Source of the DNA: Halobacillus locisalis
GTDB lineage: Bacteria > Bacillota > Bacilli > Bacillales > Halobacillaceae
Assembly (NCBI RefSeq): GCF_013694105.1
Contig: NZ_JACEFG010000001.1
Location: 806,001-870,000 of the forward strand
Reading direction: 5' to 3'
Length of the DNA: 64,000 bases
A program made the translations under genes and the position numbers. The notes below the pieces were generated by a model. It did no database searches, was not told where the DNA came from, and saw only the letters and a program-made list of their open reading frames with translations. Below, in pieces: positions 16,686 through 26,892 of the stretch (positions are counted from its first letter, which is position 1; the number at the start of each line of letters is the position of its first letter).

Positions 16686-18761
16686 CTAGGCCTGTGCTTC
16701 TTCCTTATAATCACAGTTTGTACACGTAATCTGTGTACCCTTCTTCTGCTTTTTCTCAACAAGCATGGATTCACATTTCGGACAAGGACGGCTGATCGGC
16801 TTATCCCAAGAAATGAAGTCACAGTCAGGGTAACGTTCACAACCATAAAATTTTCGGTTTTTCTTGCTCTTTCTTTCGACGACTTCTCCTTCTTCACATT
16901 TTGGACAAGTGACATCGATTTTTTTCAAGATTGGTTTGGTGTTGCGGCAATCTGGAAAGTTGCTGCAAGCAAGGAATTTGCCGTAGCGCCCCATCTTATA
17001 CACCATTTCGTGCCCACATTTCTCACAATCTATGCCCGCAGGCTCATCTTTAATTTCGATTTCTTCCATTTCCTTCTCAGCCTTTGTCAAGCGTGGTTCG
17101 AAATCTTTGTAGAATTCACCGATGATGGATGCCCAATTCTGCTCGCCTTCCTCGATCGAGTCTAAGTCATCTTCCATGCCTTTTGTGAAATCGACATCGA
17201 TGATCTCCGGGAAGTACTCCTTCAGTTGATCTAAAACGATTTCACCGAGTTCCGTTGGTACGAAGCGTTTGTTATCCAAGGCCACATACCCACGCCGCTG
17301 AATAGTATCAAGTGTTGGTGCATAGGTGGAAGGGCGGCCGATGCCAAGCTCTTCCAACGTCTTCACCAGACGTGCTTCGGTGTACCTCGGAGGCGGCTGG
17401 GTGAAGTGTTGGTTCGGTTTGATTTCTTCCGCTTTTACTGTCATGCCTTCTTCCATATGAGGCAACAGCTTATCTTTCTCTTTCTTATTATCATCATTAC
17501 CTTCTACATATACCTTCATGAAGCCTTTAAACTTTACTTCTGAGCCCGTAGCTCGGAACTCGACGCCTTCATTTAACATATGAACGGTCATCGTATCGAG
17601 AACAGCTGGAGCCATCTGACTTGCAATGAAACGGTCCCATACGAGTTTGTAGAGCCTGTATTGATCTCTGGATAGTACGCTCTTCATCGCTTTCGGGTCA
17701 CGGTCAGCACCTGTCGGCCGAATCGCTTCGTGAGCATCTTGTGCTCCTTCTTGTTTCTTTGTAGCTTTTCCTTTGCCTAAGAATTCTTTTCCATAGTTAT
17801 TCTCGACATACTGTTTCGCATCCTCTTTGGCGGAATTGGATAGACGAGTGGAGTCCGTACGCATGTACGTGATTAAACCTGTTGTCCCCTGTTTTCCTCC
17901 TAAATCGATTCCTTCATACAACTGCTGGGCGATCATCATCGTTTTCTTCGCCCGGAAGTTAAGCTTTCTTGCTGCTTCCTGTTGAAGAGATGAAGTGGTA
18001 AAGGGCATCGATGGGTTTCTCCTACGCTCTCGTTTGTTCACTTTTTCAATCGAGAATTCTTCGCCTTTCATACGTTGTTGGATCTCTTTGACATCATCTT
18101 CGGTTTTTAACTCTTTCTTTTTACCATCGATTCCGTAAAAGGCTCCTTCAAACGTCTCTTTATCTTTTAAGAAGTCACCTTCAATTGTCCAATACTCTTC
18201 AGGCGTAAAGCTTTTAATCTCATTTTCACGATCGACAATGATTTTGACTGCAACGGACTGAACCCGTCCCGCACTAAGACCCTTTTTCACTTTCTTCCAT
18301 AGTATAGGGCTGATGTTGTACCCGACAAGACGATCCAGGATACGGCGCGCTTGCTGGGCATCAACTAGATTCGAATTGATGGTACGGGGTTGTTTAAATG
18401 AGTCCTTGATTGCTTCTTTTGTAATTTCGTTGAATACCACTCGGCATTCGGACTTGTCATCTATATCTAAACTATGCGCCAAGTGCCATGCAATCGCCTC
18501 TCCTTCACGATCGGGGTCGGCTGCGAGATAGACTTTCTTTGCTTTCTTAGCAGCGGTTTTCAATTCTTTTAAAACCGGGCCTTTGCCTCGGATGGTTATA
18601 TACTTTGGTTCAAATTCATTTTCAACGTCGACGCCCATCTGACTCTTTGGTAAATCACGGACGTGTCCGAGTGAGGCTTTCACTTTGTATTTTTTTCCTA
18701 GGTATCGTTCAATCGTTTTTGCTTTCGCAGGTGATTCAACGATTACAAGATAATCTGCCAT
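16686..18761 (-). CDS. topA: DNA topoisomerase I TopA
   Basis: Type IA topoisomerase that relaxes negative supercoils. At 691 aa it begins with the Toprim domain ([19 protein letters not shown], and [14 protein letters not shown] at about 81-94). The catalytic Tyr299 lies in [11 protein letters not shown]. Three zinc ribbons close the protein ([27 protein letters not shown]), as in B. subtilis. I choose the ATG at 18761 with GGGAGG 7 nt upstream. The gene is separated from xerC by a terminator and a promoter, with no trmFO between them. Confidence 0.98.
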   Translation of the reverse strand: MADYLVIVESPAKAKTIERYLGKKYKVKASLGHVRDLPKSQMGVDVENEFEPKYITIRGKGPVLKELKTAAKKAKKVYLAADPDREGEAIAWHLAHSLDIDDKSECRVVFNEITKEAIKDSFKQPRTINSNLVDAQQARRILDRLVGYNISPILWKKVKKGLSAGRVQSVAVKIIVDRENEIKSFTPEEYWTIEGDFLKDKETFEGAFYGIDGKKKELKTEDDVKEIQQRMKGEEFSIEKVNKRERRRNPSMPFTTSSLQQEAARKLNFRAKKTMMIAQQLYEGIDLGGKQGTTGLITYMRTDSTRLSNSAKEDAKQYVENNYGKEFLGKGKATKKQEGAQDAHEAIRPTGADRDPKAMKSVLSRDQYRLYKLVWDRFIASQMAPAVLDTMTVHMLNEGVEFRATGSEVKFKGFMKVYVEGNDDNKKEKDKLLPHMEEGMTVKAEEIKPNQHFTQPPPRYTEARLVKTLEELGIGRPSTYAPTLDTIQRRGYVALDNKRFVPTELGEIVLDQLKEYFPEIIDVDFTKGMEDDLDSIEEGEQNWASIIGEFYKDFEPRLTKAEKEMEEIEIKDEPAGIDCEKCGHEMVYKMGRYGKFLACSNFPDCRNTKPILKKIDVTCPKCEEGEVVERKSKKNRKFYGCERYPDCDFISWDKPISRPCPKCESMLVEKKQKKGTQITCTNCDYKEEAQA

Positions 18762-18922
18762 ATTGGTTCCTCCCATAGAGGTGTTTTCGTTTCTCTATTT
18801 AATCCATAAAGTAAATCTTCCCTATTATTAAATACAATGAAACCGTTTGTCAAACATCCGTGGTTGACTTTTTTGGAAGTCTAGGTCGTTTTGAGCCTAT
18901 ATTAAAGCCGTTTTCACAACTT

Positions 18923-19801
18923 TTATTCAAATTTTTCTGACCACTCGATAAGTAGGTCGCGAGCGTTATGAACAAGCTTGGCCCCGTCATTGATCATTTG
19001 GTGGCACCCCTCACTTGTTGGGCTTCCTGGACGTCCCGGCATTGCAAAGACTTCTCTCCCCTGCTCAAGTGCCTGATCTACTGTTATAAGCGATCCGCTC
19101 CTGAGACGTGCTTCTACTACGAAGGTTGACCAAGTAAGTCCCGATATAAGACGATTCCTCTCAGGAAAGTGATATTTCTGTGGCGATCGATCTGGTGGGT
19201 ATTCGCTCATTACCAGCTGTTCGCTTGCTAAACGGTGGTACAATGAGATGTCATTACGTGGATATATATGATGAAAACCTGAGCCTAAGATCGCTATCGT
19301 TTTCCCGCCGTTTTTGATGGACAAATGATGGGCATACTGATCGATCCCCTTGGCCATACCACTAACCAGTACAAAACCTTGATCAATAATAGGTAAGAGA
19401 ATCTCTTTCATAGCTGAATAGGCGTCACGAGAAGGGGTTCTTGTCCCGATGACACTAAGTCCTTTTGGGGCATGGATAAGAGAAGGGTCTCCCATTAAAT
19501 AAAGGACTAAAGGCGGGTCTGGAATCGTTTTAAAAAGAGGAGGATAACTTTGGTCGAACCACGTGATAATGGCATACTCTTTTAAAAAATGGTCGACTTT
19601 CTTCATTATATTAGGGTCGTGAATGTGGTTGTAGATGATGGTGGCTCTTTTGAGCGAAATGTTCAAGGAAGATGAAAGATCCTTTGGGGATTGGTTAAAA
19701 GCTTGTTTAAGACCAGGGTCTGATCGCAGCCAGCGTTTGAGTAGGGGGCGGGTTACATGCGGGGAATGGTGTAAGCGGATAAGACGTTCTTTGATATTCA
19801 T
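18923..19801 (-). CDS. dprA: DNA processing protein DprA (Smf)
   Basis: DprA loads RecA on incoming single-stranded DNA during transformation. At 292 aa the Rossmann-like core shows LSVIGTRTPSRDAYSAMKE, VSGMAKGIDQYAHHLSI, IAILGSGFHHIYP and FPERNRLISGL, all family hallmarks. The ATG at 19801 lies 6 nt after AGAGG and is preferred to the ATG two codons earlier, which touches that site. It lies between topA and sucD, the same order as in B. subtilis. Confidence 0.95.
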   Translation of the reverse strand: MNIKERLIRLHHSPHVTRPLLKRWLRSDPGLKQAFNQSPKDLSSSLNISLKRATIIYNHIHDPNIMKKVDHFLKEYAIITWFDQSYPPLFKTIPDPPLVLYLMGDPSLIHAPKGLSVIGTRTPSRDAYSAMKEILLPIIDQGFVLVSGMAKGIDQYAHHLSIKNGGKTIAILGSGFHHIYPRNDISLYHRLASEQLVMSEYPPDRSPQKYHFPERNRLISGLTWSTFVVEARLRSGSLITVDQALEQGREVFAMPGRPGSPTSEGCHQMINDGAKLVHNARDLLIEWSEKFE

Positions 19802-19822
19802 AGACATCCTCTTCTCATAGAC

Positions 19823-19853
19823 GGAAAACCGTGTCTAAAGGACACGGTTTTCC
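19823..19853. terminator. Hairpin between sucD and dprA
   Basis: A perfect 13-bp inverted repeat (GGAAAACCGTGTC / GACACGGTTTTCC) with a 5-nt loop lies 14 nt after the sucD stop. The U-tract is weak on both strands, so it may attenuate rather than end transcription into dprA. Confidence 0.6.
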
Positions 19854-19867
19854 ATTTGTTATGATTA

Positions 19868-20770
19868 TTAATGTGTTTTGCACTTCTCAAACAAGTTTGC
19901 TTCTTTTAGTACATTGATCAATGTCTCACCCATGACAGAAGGTGTTTCTGCAACTTCAATACCGCACTCGTTCATGACACGGATTTTCTCGTCTGCCGTA
20001 CCTTTACCACCAGAAATGATGGCACCAGCATGGCCCATACGTTTTCCAGGAGGTGCCGTACGTCCACCAATGAAGCCGACAACAGGTTTATTCATGTTCG
20101 CTTTCACCCATTCAGCTGCTTCTTCCTCTGCTGTACCGCCGATTTCACCGATCATGATCACAGCTTCTGTATCATCATCTTCGTTGAACGCTTTTAGGAC
20201 GTCGATGAAATCTGTACCATTGACAGGGTCTCCACCGATGCCGACAGCTGTCGACTGTCCTACACCCGCTTCAGATAGCTGGTGAACCGCTTCGTACGTA
20301 AGAGTACCAGAACGTGAAACAACTCCAACATGGCCTTTTTTATGGATATAACCAGGCATGATACCGATTTTACACTCGTCGGGCGTGATGACTCCAGGAC
20401 AGTTCGGTCCGACAAGACGTGTCTTCTTGCCTTGCATATAACGTTTCACTTTCGTCATATCAAGAACAGGAATGTGTTCAGTAATGCAGATGGCGAGATC
20501 CATGTCCGCATCTGTCGCTTCCATGATGGCATCTGCTGCGAATGGTGCTGGAACGTAGATGACAGAAGCGTTCGCTCCAGTCGCTTCCACCGCTTCAGAA
20601 ACCGTGTTGAATACAGGAATCCCCTCGACTTCCGTTCCACCTTTACCAGGCGTTACACCACCGACGATCTGTGTACCGTATTCAACCATTTGTTTCGTAT
20701 GGAAAAGGGCTGTAGAGCCAGTAATTCCTTGAACAATGACTTTTGTATCTTTATTAATATATACACTCAT
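19868..20770 (-). CDS. sucD: Succinyl-CoA ligase (ADP-forming) alpha subunit SucD
   Basis: Catalyses, with SucC, the reversible conversion of succinyl-CoA to succinate in the TCA cycle with substrate-level phosphorylation. At 300 aa the CoA-binding fold opens with [18 protein letters not shown]; His247 in [11 protein letters not shown] is the residue phosphorylated during catalysis. It ends in a normal KCKTH tail and follows sucC after 17 nt in a two-gene operon. Confidence 0.98.
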   Translation of the reverse strand: MSVYINKDTKVIVQGITGSTALFHTKQMVEYGTQIVGGVTPGKGGTEVEGIPVFNTVSEAVEATGANASVIYVPAPFAADAIMEATDADMDLAICITEHIPVLDMTKVKRYMQGKKTRLVGPNCPGVITPDECKIGIMPGYIHKKGHVGVVSRSGTLTYEAVHQLSEAGVGQSTAVGIGGDPVNGTDFIDVLKAFNEDDDTEAVIMIGEIGGTAEEEAAEWVKANMNKPVVGFIGGRTAPPGKRMGHAGAIISGGKGTADEKIRVMNECGIEVAETPSVMGETLINVLKEANLFEKCKTH

Positions 20771-20787
20771 CTGATTTCCCGCCTTTC

Positions 20788-21948
20788 TTACTTCACTAAT
20801 TCAACGATTTTTTGTGCACCTTCTGCCATGGAGTCTGCAGAAGTGATATTCAAACCGGATTCTTTCAAAATTTTCTTCCCTGCATCAACATTCGTACCTT
20901 CTAAGCGCACAACAAGAGGAAGTGTTAAACCGATTTGTTGTGTCGCTTCAACAACACCTTCTGCAATCACATCACACTTCATGATTCCACCGAAAATGTT
21001 AACGAAAATGCCTTTAACATTGTCATCAGAAAGAATGATTTTGAAGGCTTCGGTTACTTTTTCAGCTGTTGCACCGCCACCAACGTCAAGGAAGTTGGCT
21101 GGGTCACCACTATAGTGTTTGATTGTATCCATTGTTGCCATCGCAAGACCGGCACCGTTGACCATACAACCGATATTTCCATCTAACGCAATGTAGCTTA
21201 AATCATACTTAGACGCTTCCACTTCTTTAGGGTCTTCTTCATCGAAGTCACGAAGGTCAGCCACGTCTTTTTGACGGAACAAGGCGTTATCATCAAAATT
21301 CAGTTTTGAATCTAGCGCCAATACATCCCCGTCACCGGTAGTAACGAGTGGATTGATTTCTGCAATAGAGCAATCCTTTTTCACAAAAACGTCGTAAAGT
21401 CCAAGCATAAACTTGACGGCTTTACCTACGGATTCTTTTGGAATATTAATATTAAATGCCAAACGACGCGCTTGGAACGGTGTAAGACCCGTCACAGGAT
21501 CGATGACTTCTTTAAAGATTTTTTCCGGTGTCGCTTCGGCTACTTCTTCAATCTCTGTACCGCCTTCTTCTGAAGCCATCATCGTCACACGGCTCGTTGC
21601 ACGGTCCAATACAAGTCCTACGTAATATTCCCTCTTGATATCGCAACCCTCTTCAATGAGTAAGCGCTTTACTTCTTTACCTTCAGGACCAGTCTGATGG
21701 GTTACAAGTGTCTTACCTAGTATCTCATCAGCGTATGTACGCACTTCGTCAAGATTTTTTGCAATTTTAACTCCACCGGCTTTCCCACGTCCGCCTGCAT
21801 GGATCTGTGCTTTGACGACTGTTACGTCGCTACCTAATTTCTTCGCTGCTTCAACAGCTTCATCTACGGTATACGCGACATATCCTGTTGGAACAGATAC
21901 GCCAAAATCACGCATGATTTGTTTTCCTTGATACTCGTGAATGTTCAT
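20788..21948 (-). CDS. sucC: Succinyl-CoA ligase beta subunit SucC
   Basis: The nucleotide-binding and succinate-binding subunit of the TCA-cycle enzyme. At 386 aa it begins [17 protein letters not shown] with an ATP-grasp domain ([18 protein letters not shown] near residues 44-61) and ends with the flavodoxin-like ligase domain ([19 protein letters not shown]). Met-1 has GGGAGG upstream. A candidate sigma-A promoter lies about 40 nt before it. Confidence 0.98.
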   Translation of the reverse strand: MNIHEYQGKQIMRDFGVSVPTGYVAYTVDEAVEAAKKLGSDVTVVKAQIHAGGRGKAGGVKIAKNLDEVRTYADEILGKTLVTHQTGPEGKEVKRLLIEEGCDIKREYYVGLVLDRATSRVTMMASEEGGTEIEEVAEATPEKIFKEVIDPVTGLTPFQARRLAFNINIPKESVGKAVKFMLGLYDVFVKKDCSIAEINPLVTTGDGDVLALDSKLNFDDNALFRQKDVADLRDFDEEDPKEVEASKYDLSYIALDGNIGCMVNGAGLAMATMDTIKHYSGDPANFLDVGGGATAEKVTEAFKIILSDDNVKGIFVNIFGGIMKCDVIAEGVVEATQQIGLTLPLVVRLEGTNVDAGKKILKESGLNITSADSMAEGAQKIVELVK

Positions 21949-21982
21949 GTTTCATCCTCCCATCAAATTTCACTGCATTCCT

Positions 21983-22012
21983 ATTGTATAAAAAAACGCT
22001 ACCAATTGTCCA
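21983..22012 (-). promoter_or_regulatory. Candidate sigma-A promoter of sucCD
   Basis: Minus-strand TGGACA (22012-22007) and TACAAT (21988-21983) are 18 nt apart. Each has one mismatch to the consensus, and the start would be near 21976, about 28 nt before the sucC ATG. Confidence 0.6.
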
Positions 22013-22218
22013 CAGAAAGCTAGATTTCTGTCGAAGAATTCAGACAAGTTTACCAGTCTATTATTATGTAAACTTAATAGATTATTGATACATACCATAT
22101 CACATGGTACTATTTTCACATGAATCTCCATATGAAACATGACGGTTCCGCGAACCCTCCATCTTATCAAATTATGGATTTGGTGAACGAGGCCTTCGAT
22201 ATGGTTGGGAGGTGCAAA

Positions 22219-22845
22219 ATGTTATTCATTCAAAGAGTACTCTTTGTGATCGTGCTGATCACTATAGCTTTTCTTCCCTATCTTGTTATACATAAGGGGG
22301 AAAATTACCCTTTTGGCTATGATTATGAGCATACAGGAGAAGTTTTAGAAATCTACGATCTCGACCGATTCGGGAATGTCAAACACACCTATTTCATTGA
22401 GGGTGCCATTCCATTACAACTATCCCAAAATCAGACTTATGATTTGGATGTCGCTGTACTCATTGATGAATCACGGGGGTTCCTTGAAGTGCCAGTCAGA
22501 CAATACATCCTTTATCTAAAAGACTGGTATAAAGATATCTCGTTCAGAATTGGTTTTGTGCTCATAGCCCTCATTCTCGTTTTTTATCCTAAGAAATCTT
22601 TGAATCAGCTTTTATATTTATCGAACAATCTGAAGAAAGAACTAAAGCAAGATTTCCCTGAATATTATGAGGACAGGATTAAAAATGGCTTTAAAACGCG
22701 TCATGCCATTCATTTAGTCTTAGCAACTTTCATCATAGTGTATGCAGAATGGAATCAGTATCCGGGAGATTTAGTAGAAGAAATCAGTCATTATGTGGAA
22801 AATTCGGATGAAGTACATCAAGAAAAAACCAGTGACCCTCTCTAG
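22219..22845 (+). CDS. Two-TM membrane protein of unknown function
   Basis: I do not recognise the family. With the ATG at 22219 (GGGAGG 6 nt upstream) it has 208 aa. Residues about 5-22 and about 110-125 are hydrophobic and would span the membrane; between them lies a roughly 85-residue extracytoplasmic domain rich in D, Y and E, and after the second helix a lysine-rich cytoplasmic part with a final hydrophobic stretch near 175. It is the only plus-strand gene among the 22-26 kb neighbours and is divergent from sucC, suggesting a separate insertion. A hairpin overlaps its stop codon. Confidence 0.8.
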   Translation: MLFIQRVLFVIVLITIAFLPYLVIHKGENYPFGYDYEHTGEVLEIYDLDRFGNVKHTYFIEGAIPLQLSQNQTYDLDVAVLIDESRGFLEVPVRQYILYLKDWYKDISFRIGFVLIALILVFYPKKSLNQLLYLSNNLKKELKQDFPEYYEDRIKNGFKTRHAIHLVLATFIIVYAEWNQYPGDLVEEISHYVENSDEVHQEKTSDPL

Positions 22846-22856
22846 GTTACTGGTTT
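22826..22856 (+). terminator. Hairpin overlapping the stop of the 22.2-kb membrane gene
   Basis: AAACCAGTGACC pairs with GGTTACTGGTTT (one G-T pair) across a 7-nt loop that holds most of the stop codon. A-rich sequence precedes it and T follows, so it could serve both convergent transcripts. Confidence 0.65.
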
Positions 22857-22917
22857 CAACAGCGAGTGATTGGATTGCTCTCTTTAAATTTACATACAAC
22901 AAAACCGACCAAAATAT

Positions 22918-23190
22918 TTATCTTTTCTTGAACTGCTGATCAGATTTGTAAATAAACGCAAATACTTCGGCTACTACATGATAGAGCTCCTCCGGTATTT
23001 GCTCATTGATATTTAGTTCAGATAGCAGTTCGACCAATGAAGCATCCTGTTGAACAGGCACATCATGATCATTTGCTTTTTCCAATATATTGTCAGCAAT
23101 AAAGCCTTTCCCTTTCGCGACGACCTTTGGTGCTGCCGCCTGTTCGGATTGATAGCTTAATGCAACCGCTTCTCTACGCTTTTCATTCAT
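22918..23190 (-). CDS. ylqH: FlhB C-terminal-domain-like protein (YlqH)
   Basis: A stand-alone 90-aa copy of the cytoplasmic domain of the flagellar export switch FlhB. The sequence REAVALSYQ..APKVVAKGKGFIADNILEKANDHDVPVQ parallels FlhB after its NPTH cleavage site, and LVELLSELNINEQIPEELYHVVAEV matches the end of the domain. The N-P-T-H motif itself is missing, so self-cleavage is not expected. It overlaps the upstream FliK-like gene by 4 nt. B. subtilis has the same pair (YlqG, YlqH); its role is unclear. Confidence 0.88.
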   Translation of the reverse strand: MNEKRREAVALSYQSEQAAAPKVVAKGKGFIADNILEKANDHDVPVQQDASLVELLSELNINEQIPEELYHVVAEVFAFIYKSDQQFKKR

Positions 23191-25097
23191 ATTCGAATGT
23201 CCACCCCTTCATCTCCGCTACTCATATCTGGCGTTTGTATGGCGTTTGCTTGCTTCTCAATAGGCTTTACGTGCAAAGTCGATAATTGATAGCCTACCTG
23301 TTTAAGTCCTTCCACTAGAGAGGGTTTGAATTCTTCGACAACGTCCTCGACCTCATGATGATTGTAAACCGTCACGCCGACACGTCGGTTGACAATATTC
23401 AAGTCAACTACCGTATCCTCGAAATGTTCAAGCGATAAGAAAAACACGACGTGGCAGAAATCCGGGTCGATTTCCCCGTCTTTTGTCTTTCGCCCTTCCA
23501 TATTCATCTGGATATCGCCTGTAGCACCAACCATATCTCCTGGAAATTGCATAGCCATTTGAATGGTTTGGTTCGTTTCCTGATGAGCAGACACTTGAAT
23601 ACCATTGATTAACGAAACCATTTGCCTCGCCGTTTCTGGGCGGATTGCCGTTTGAGGGTCTTGCATGCTTTGTAATAACGACGACTTTAAACTCGGCTCT
23701 TTCGTCATCCCTTCCTCACTCATCACCGCACGCTTGAGCATGGATTCGTCTTGAACCCCTGATAAATCGAGCATAGCTTTCAATTTGATCAAGATGGAAT
23801 CTTTTACTGAAGGTGAAAAATCTGACGCGAGACGACTGACCCACTCGGTTAGCGACGCTTTTTGGTTGTGCGTGAGTTGACTGGACTGGATTTGTTGTAA
23901 AGATCCTGCCACTTCTCTCATGGCTGGTGTCGCGACAGGTGTCTTTTGCTCCATTTGTTGTGAAAGTTGTCTCATTACTTGTTCCATAACAGGGCGCACA
24001 GACTCGGATAGCATAGGAAGCAACTTTTGAAACGTCTGTCTTTGTTGCAATGCCTGATGATCGGCTGCCCATTTCTGAATACTTGATTCCGTTAGCTTAG
24101 GGGCCGATTGAGCGGTACTAGCCGAATCAACCAATCTCGTCAACTGCGATGTCCACCTAGCTAAGGACTGTTGTTCACTTTTCGGCATCGGCAACTGCTG
24201 ATCGAACAATCTTTTCATCCCTTGGGCTATATGATCGATGGATGCTGGAAGTGGGGGAGGCGTCTGGCGGGCATGACTCAAAAGTTGTTGAGTCTGTTGC
24301 AGGGAGGGCATCTGTGTCCCTGTTTTTGTTCCCGCCCATTGATTCCATGTTTGTTGAAAACGACTGAACGAAGCATCGTCATTGATTAACCCCGCTTTTT
24401 GAAACAACTGAAAAGATGTAGGGTTGTTGGTCACGACTTCCCCTACCACTTTCATCATGGACGACTGCGTTGTGCTGACCGTAGGAGGCGCGCCTTTTAA
24501 ATGTGAAATAAGGTTCGCTACTTTTTGGTCATTCATCGTTTGTGGGCTCTGTACAGGTTGAAGCTGCTTAAGTAGCTGGGTCACCTCAGTGGTTTGTTTG
24601 GTTGCAATCGCCTGAAACACAGAAGGCTTCATGGGGTACTGCTTTTGCATCATCTGCATCAACACATCTTTTGCCACGTTTTTCTGACCAGACTGTTGTA
24701 ATATGGATAAAGCCTGTTTTAAGTCAGCGGTTTGAAAAGGCGTTTCTGTCTTCAGTAATGAGTTCAAAAAATCCACATTCAGCTTCGTCGCCTTCATTCC
24801 AAGTCCTTGGAGCAATTGGTTCACATCCAAACGCTGCGCCGTCCCTTTTTGTTGCGAAATGACTTTCAACTGCATCATTCCATCATGAGATGAGGTCACT
24901 TGAAAAACGTAAGATTTCCCCTTCGTCAGGGATGTTTCAAGCTGGGCTTGGACCTGTTGCTTCCCGACTTGAACGACAGCACGGTTTCCAGGAATCAACT
25001 CGACAACTTTACCTGTCATCACTTGTCCAACTTTTGGTGCAGCACTTGCCTGTTGTGTATTCTGCAATTTTCCTAGACTTGAAATCGATGGATTCAC
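23187..25097 (-). CDS. ylqG: FliK-like hypothetical protein (YlqG)
   Basis: A 636-aa glutamine- and serine-rich protein that is FliK-like in design. A small beta-rich start (VGQVMTGKVVELIPGNRAVVQVG) is followed by a long low-complexity ruler-like region, and a C-terminal domain (HVVFFLSLEHFEDTVVDLNIVNRRVGVTVYNH, shortened here in quotation only to FFLSLEHFEDTVVDL) resembles the hook-length control domain. It lies directly before an FlhB-C-like gene, repeating the FliK/FlhB relationship outside the flagellar operon. It overlaps rnhB by 4 nt. The assignment is by order and architecture; function is inferred. Confidence 0.8.
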   Translation of the reverse strand: MNPSISSLGKLQNTQQASAAPKVGQVMTGKVVELIPGNRAVVQVGKQQVQAQLETSLTKGKSYVFQVTSSHDGMMQLKVISQQKGTAQRLDVNQLLQGLGMKATKLNVDFLNSLLKTETPFQTADLKQALSILQQSGQKNVAKDVLMQMMQKQYPMKPSVFQAIATKQTTEVTQLLKQLQPVQSPQTMNDQKVANLISHLKGAPPTVSTTQSSMMKVVGEVVTNNPTSFQLFQKAGLINDDASFSRFQQTWNQWAGTKTGTQMPSLQQTQQLLSHARQTPPPLPASIDHIAQGMKRLFDQQLPMPKSEQQSLARWTSQLTRLVDSASTAQSAPKLTESSIQKWAADHQALQQRQTFQKLLPMLSESVRPVMEQVMRQLSQQMEQKTPVATPAMREVAGSLQQIQSSQLTHNQKASLTEWVSRLASDFSPSVKDSILIKLKAMLDLSGVQDESMLKRAVMSEEGMTKEPSLKSSLLQSMQDPQTAIRPETARQMVSLINGIQVSAHQETNQTIQMAMQFPGDMVGATGDIQMNMEGRKTKDGEIDPDFCHVVFFLSLEHFEDTVVDLNIVNRRVGVTVYNHHEVEDVVEEFKPSLVEGLKQVGYQLSTLHVKPIEKQANAIQTPDMSSGDEGVDIRI

Positions 25098-25876
25098 CTA
25101 TCTCCACTCCTTACCGTCGCTTCTCTTACCGGTGCAAAACTATGACGATGATATGGGGAAGGGCCATGTGCCATGAGTGCATCGATATGATCGCTTGTCC
25201 CGTAGCCCTGATTAGAGGCAAACTGATACATGGGATAGCTTTTATGCAGCTCAGCCATATAATGATCCCTCGTGACTTTGGCGATGACACTCGCAGCCGC
25301 AATCGATACACTTCTTTGGTCCCCTTTGACGAGGCTCACCTCGGATTCGACTTCTTCGAGTTCCATCGCATCAATCAGCAAATGATCAGGATATCGCTTC
25401 AGACCTTCTACTGCTCGCATCATCGCAAGCTTCGTAGCCTGATAGATATTCATCCGGTCGATCTCTTCATTGCTGACGATTCCTACACCCCAGTCGGTCT
25501 CTTCTTTTATGATCTTATAAAACGATTCTCTCTTTGTTAACGATAACTTCTTCGAATCATTGAGACCTTCTAGATAGAAGTCATCAGGCAATATGACAGC
25601 ACCTGCTACAACAGGACCAGCAAGTGGCCCTCTCCCCGCTTCATCAATTCCCGCAATGGCCGTCTTACCATTTCGTTTTGCTTTATATTCAAACCCTTTC
25701 ATCGTTTCAAACTGTGCTTTTAATTCCGCTCTCTTTTGTCGTTTCGTCTCATATTGAGCGACAATTCTCTGGACGCCTTTTCTAGAATCCTGCTTAAAAG
25801 ATTCCATTTCTTCTATTGAGAATTGACCTGCTTCTAGCTTTTTCTTAATTTCTTTAATCGTCATCGTAGTCATCAT
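25094..25876 (-). CDS. rnhB: Ribonuclease HII
   Basis: Removes ribonucleotides and RNA primers from DNA. At 260 aa the catalytic core begins IAGIDEAGRGPLAGPVVAGA (first Asp-Glu pair near residues 77-78), with LIDAMEL and KVTRDHYMAEL carrying the further acidic residues. An N-terminal extension of about 70 residues (IKEIKKKLEAGQFSIEEMES) is the substrate-binding domain typical of Bacillus RnhB. AAGGAG lies 6 nt before the first ATG. It overlaps ylqG by 4 nt. Confidence 0.97.
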   Translation of the reverse strand: MMTTMTIKEIKKKLEAGQFSIEEMESFKQDSRKGVQRIVAQYETKRQKRAELKAQFETMKGFEYKAKRNGKTAIAGIDEAGRGPLAGPVVAGAVILPDDFYLEGLNDSKKLSLTKRESFYKIIKEETDWGVGIVSNEEIDRMNIYQATKLAMMRAVEGLKRYPDHLLIDAMELEEVESEVSLVKGDQRSVSIAAASVIAKVTRDHYMAELHKSYPMYQFASNQGYGTSDHIDALMAHGPSPYHRHSFAPVREATVRSGDR

Positions 25877-25990
25877 GTCTTACTCCTTCATTTCTATTCA
25901 TATCGGCATTTCCTATTCAACTATGTAGTCTGGATGAATAGATCAACTCAAGCCTAGGCCGTTTTAACCATGAGTCCTCGCCCTGATTAT

Positions 25991-26056
25991 CATCATAAAA
26001 AAAGAAAAAACGCAAAGTGATTGGACTCACCATGCGCTTCGTTTCTTTTTATGATG
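25991..26056 (-). terminator. Long hairpin at the end of rbgA
   Basis: CATCATAAAAAAAGAAA and TTTCTTTTTATGATG flank an inner stem (CGC..GTGA / TCAC..GCG) around TTGGAC. The structure includes the rbgA stop codon, and the A-run gives a U-tract on the minus strand. Confidence 0.7.
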
Positions 26057-26891
26057 GACGCTCAAAACTGACTAGCCCGACCTTGCCGCCGCGAAGGTCA
26101 TGTAAAATGATATCGGACACTTTGTCAAAGTTGACCTGTCCACCGCTCTCCAGACAGCCACGCTTGCGACCGATCATTTCAAACGCATCCATAATGTCTT
26201 CATAACTTTCAAAGCCGAAGCGACTTTCTAAGAACTTCGGGTAGTTGGCTTGCAGATAATCGAGTACGTATGCCGCGACATCCTCCTTCGGTAAGATCTG
26301 ATCTTTGATAGTACCGATGGATGCCAAACGATATCCGACTTCTTCGTCTTCAAATTTCGGCCATAGAATACCTGGTGTATCGAGCAATTCAAATTCTTTT
26401 TTGACTTTGATCCACTGTTGCTTTTTCGTTACCCCTGGCTTGTCACCTGTTTCTGCAATTTTTCTATTTGCGAGACGGTTGATCAACGTGGATTTTCCTA
26501 CGTTTGGAATACCTAAAATCATAGCGCGAGAGGCTCGTGGGCGAACACCTTTGGCTTTAAGCTTATCTTGCTTCGCCTGTCCAAGTTCTTTCGCCAGCTG
26601 AATGACTTTTTGCACGTCCTGTTTTTTATTAGCTTCAATCGCAATAGCGACCATACCTCGTTCTTCGTAATAGTTAACCCACTCGTTTGTAACATTCGGG
26701 TCAGCTAAATCTTTCTTCATGAGCACGACCATCTTCGTCTTTTCTTGCAAAATATCATGAAGCATCGGGTTTTGTGATGATTCCGGCGCCCGTGCATCCA
26801 CTAGTTCTATGACAAAATCAACAAGTTTTAGTTTTTCAGTCACTTCTCTTCTTGCTTTTGCCATGTGTCCTGGAAACCATTGTATCGTCAT
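26049..26891 (-). CDS. rbgA: Ribosome biogenesis GTPase RbgA (YlqF)
   Basis: Circularly permuted GTPase needed for late 50S assembly. At 280 aa the motif order is permuted as expected: G4 (LMKKDLAD near residue 58), then G1 GIPNVGKSTLINRL (about 126-139), then G3 DTPGILWP. The opening WFPGHMAKARREV is the family signature. Its stop is contained in the terminator hairpin. It follows lepB with a 1-nt gap and precedes rnhB as in B. subtilis. Confidence 0.97.
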   Translation of the reverse strand: MTIQWFPGHMAKARREVTEKLKLVDFVIELVDARAPESSQNPMLHDILQEKTKMVVLMKKDLADPNVTNEWVNYYEERGMVAIAIEANKKQDVQKVIQLAKELGQAKQDKLKAKGVRPRASRAMILGIPNVGKSTLINRLANRKIAETGDKPGVTKKQQWIKVKKEFELLDTPGILWPKFEDEEVGYRLASIGTIKDQILPKEDVAAYVLDYLQANYPKFLESRFGFESYEDIMDAFEMIGRKRGCLESGGQVNFDKVSDIILHDLRGGKVGLVSFERPS

Positions 26892-26892
26892 A

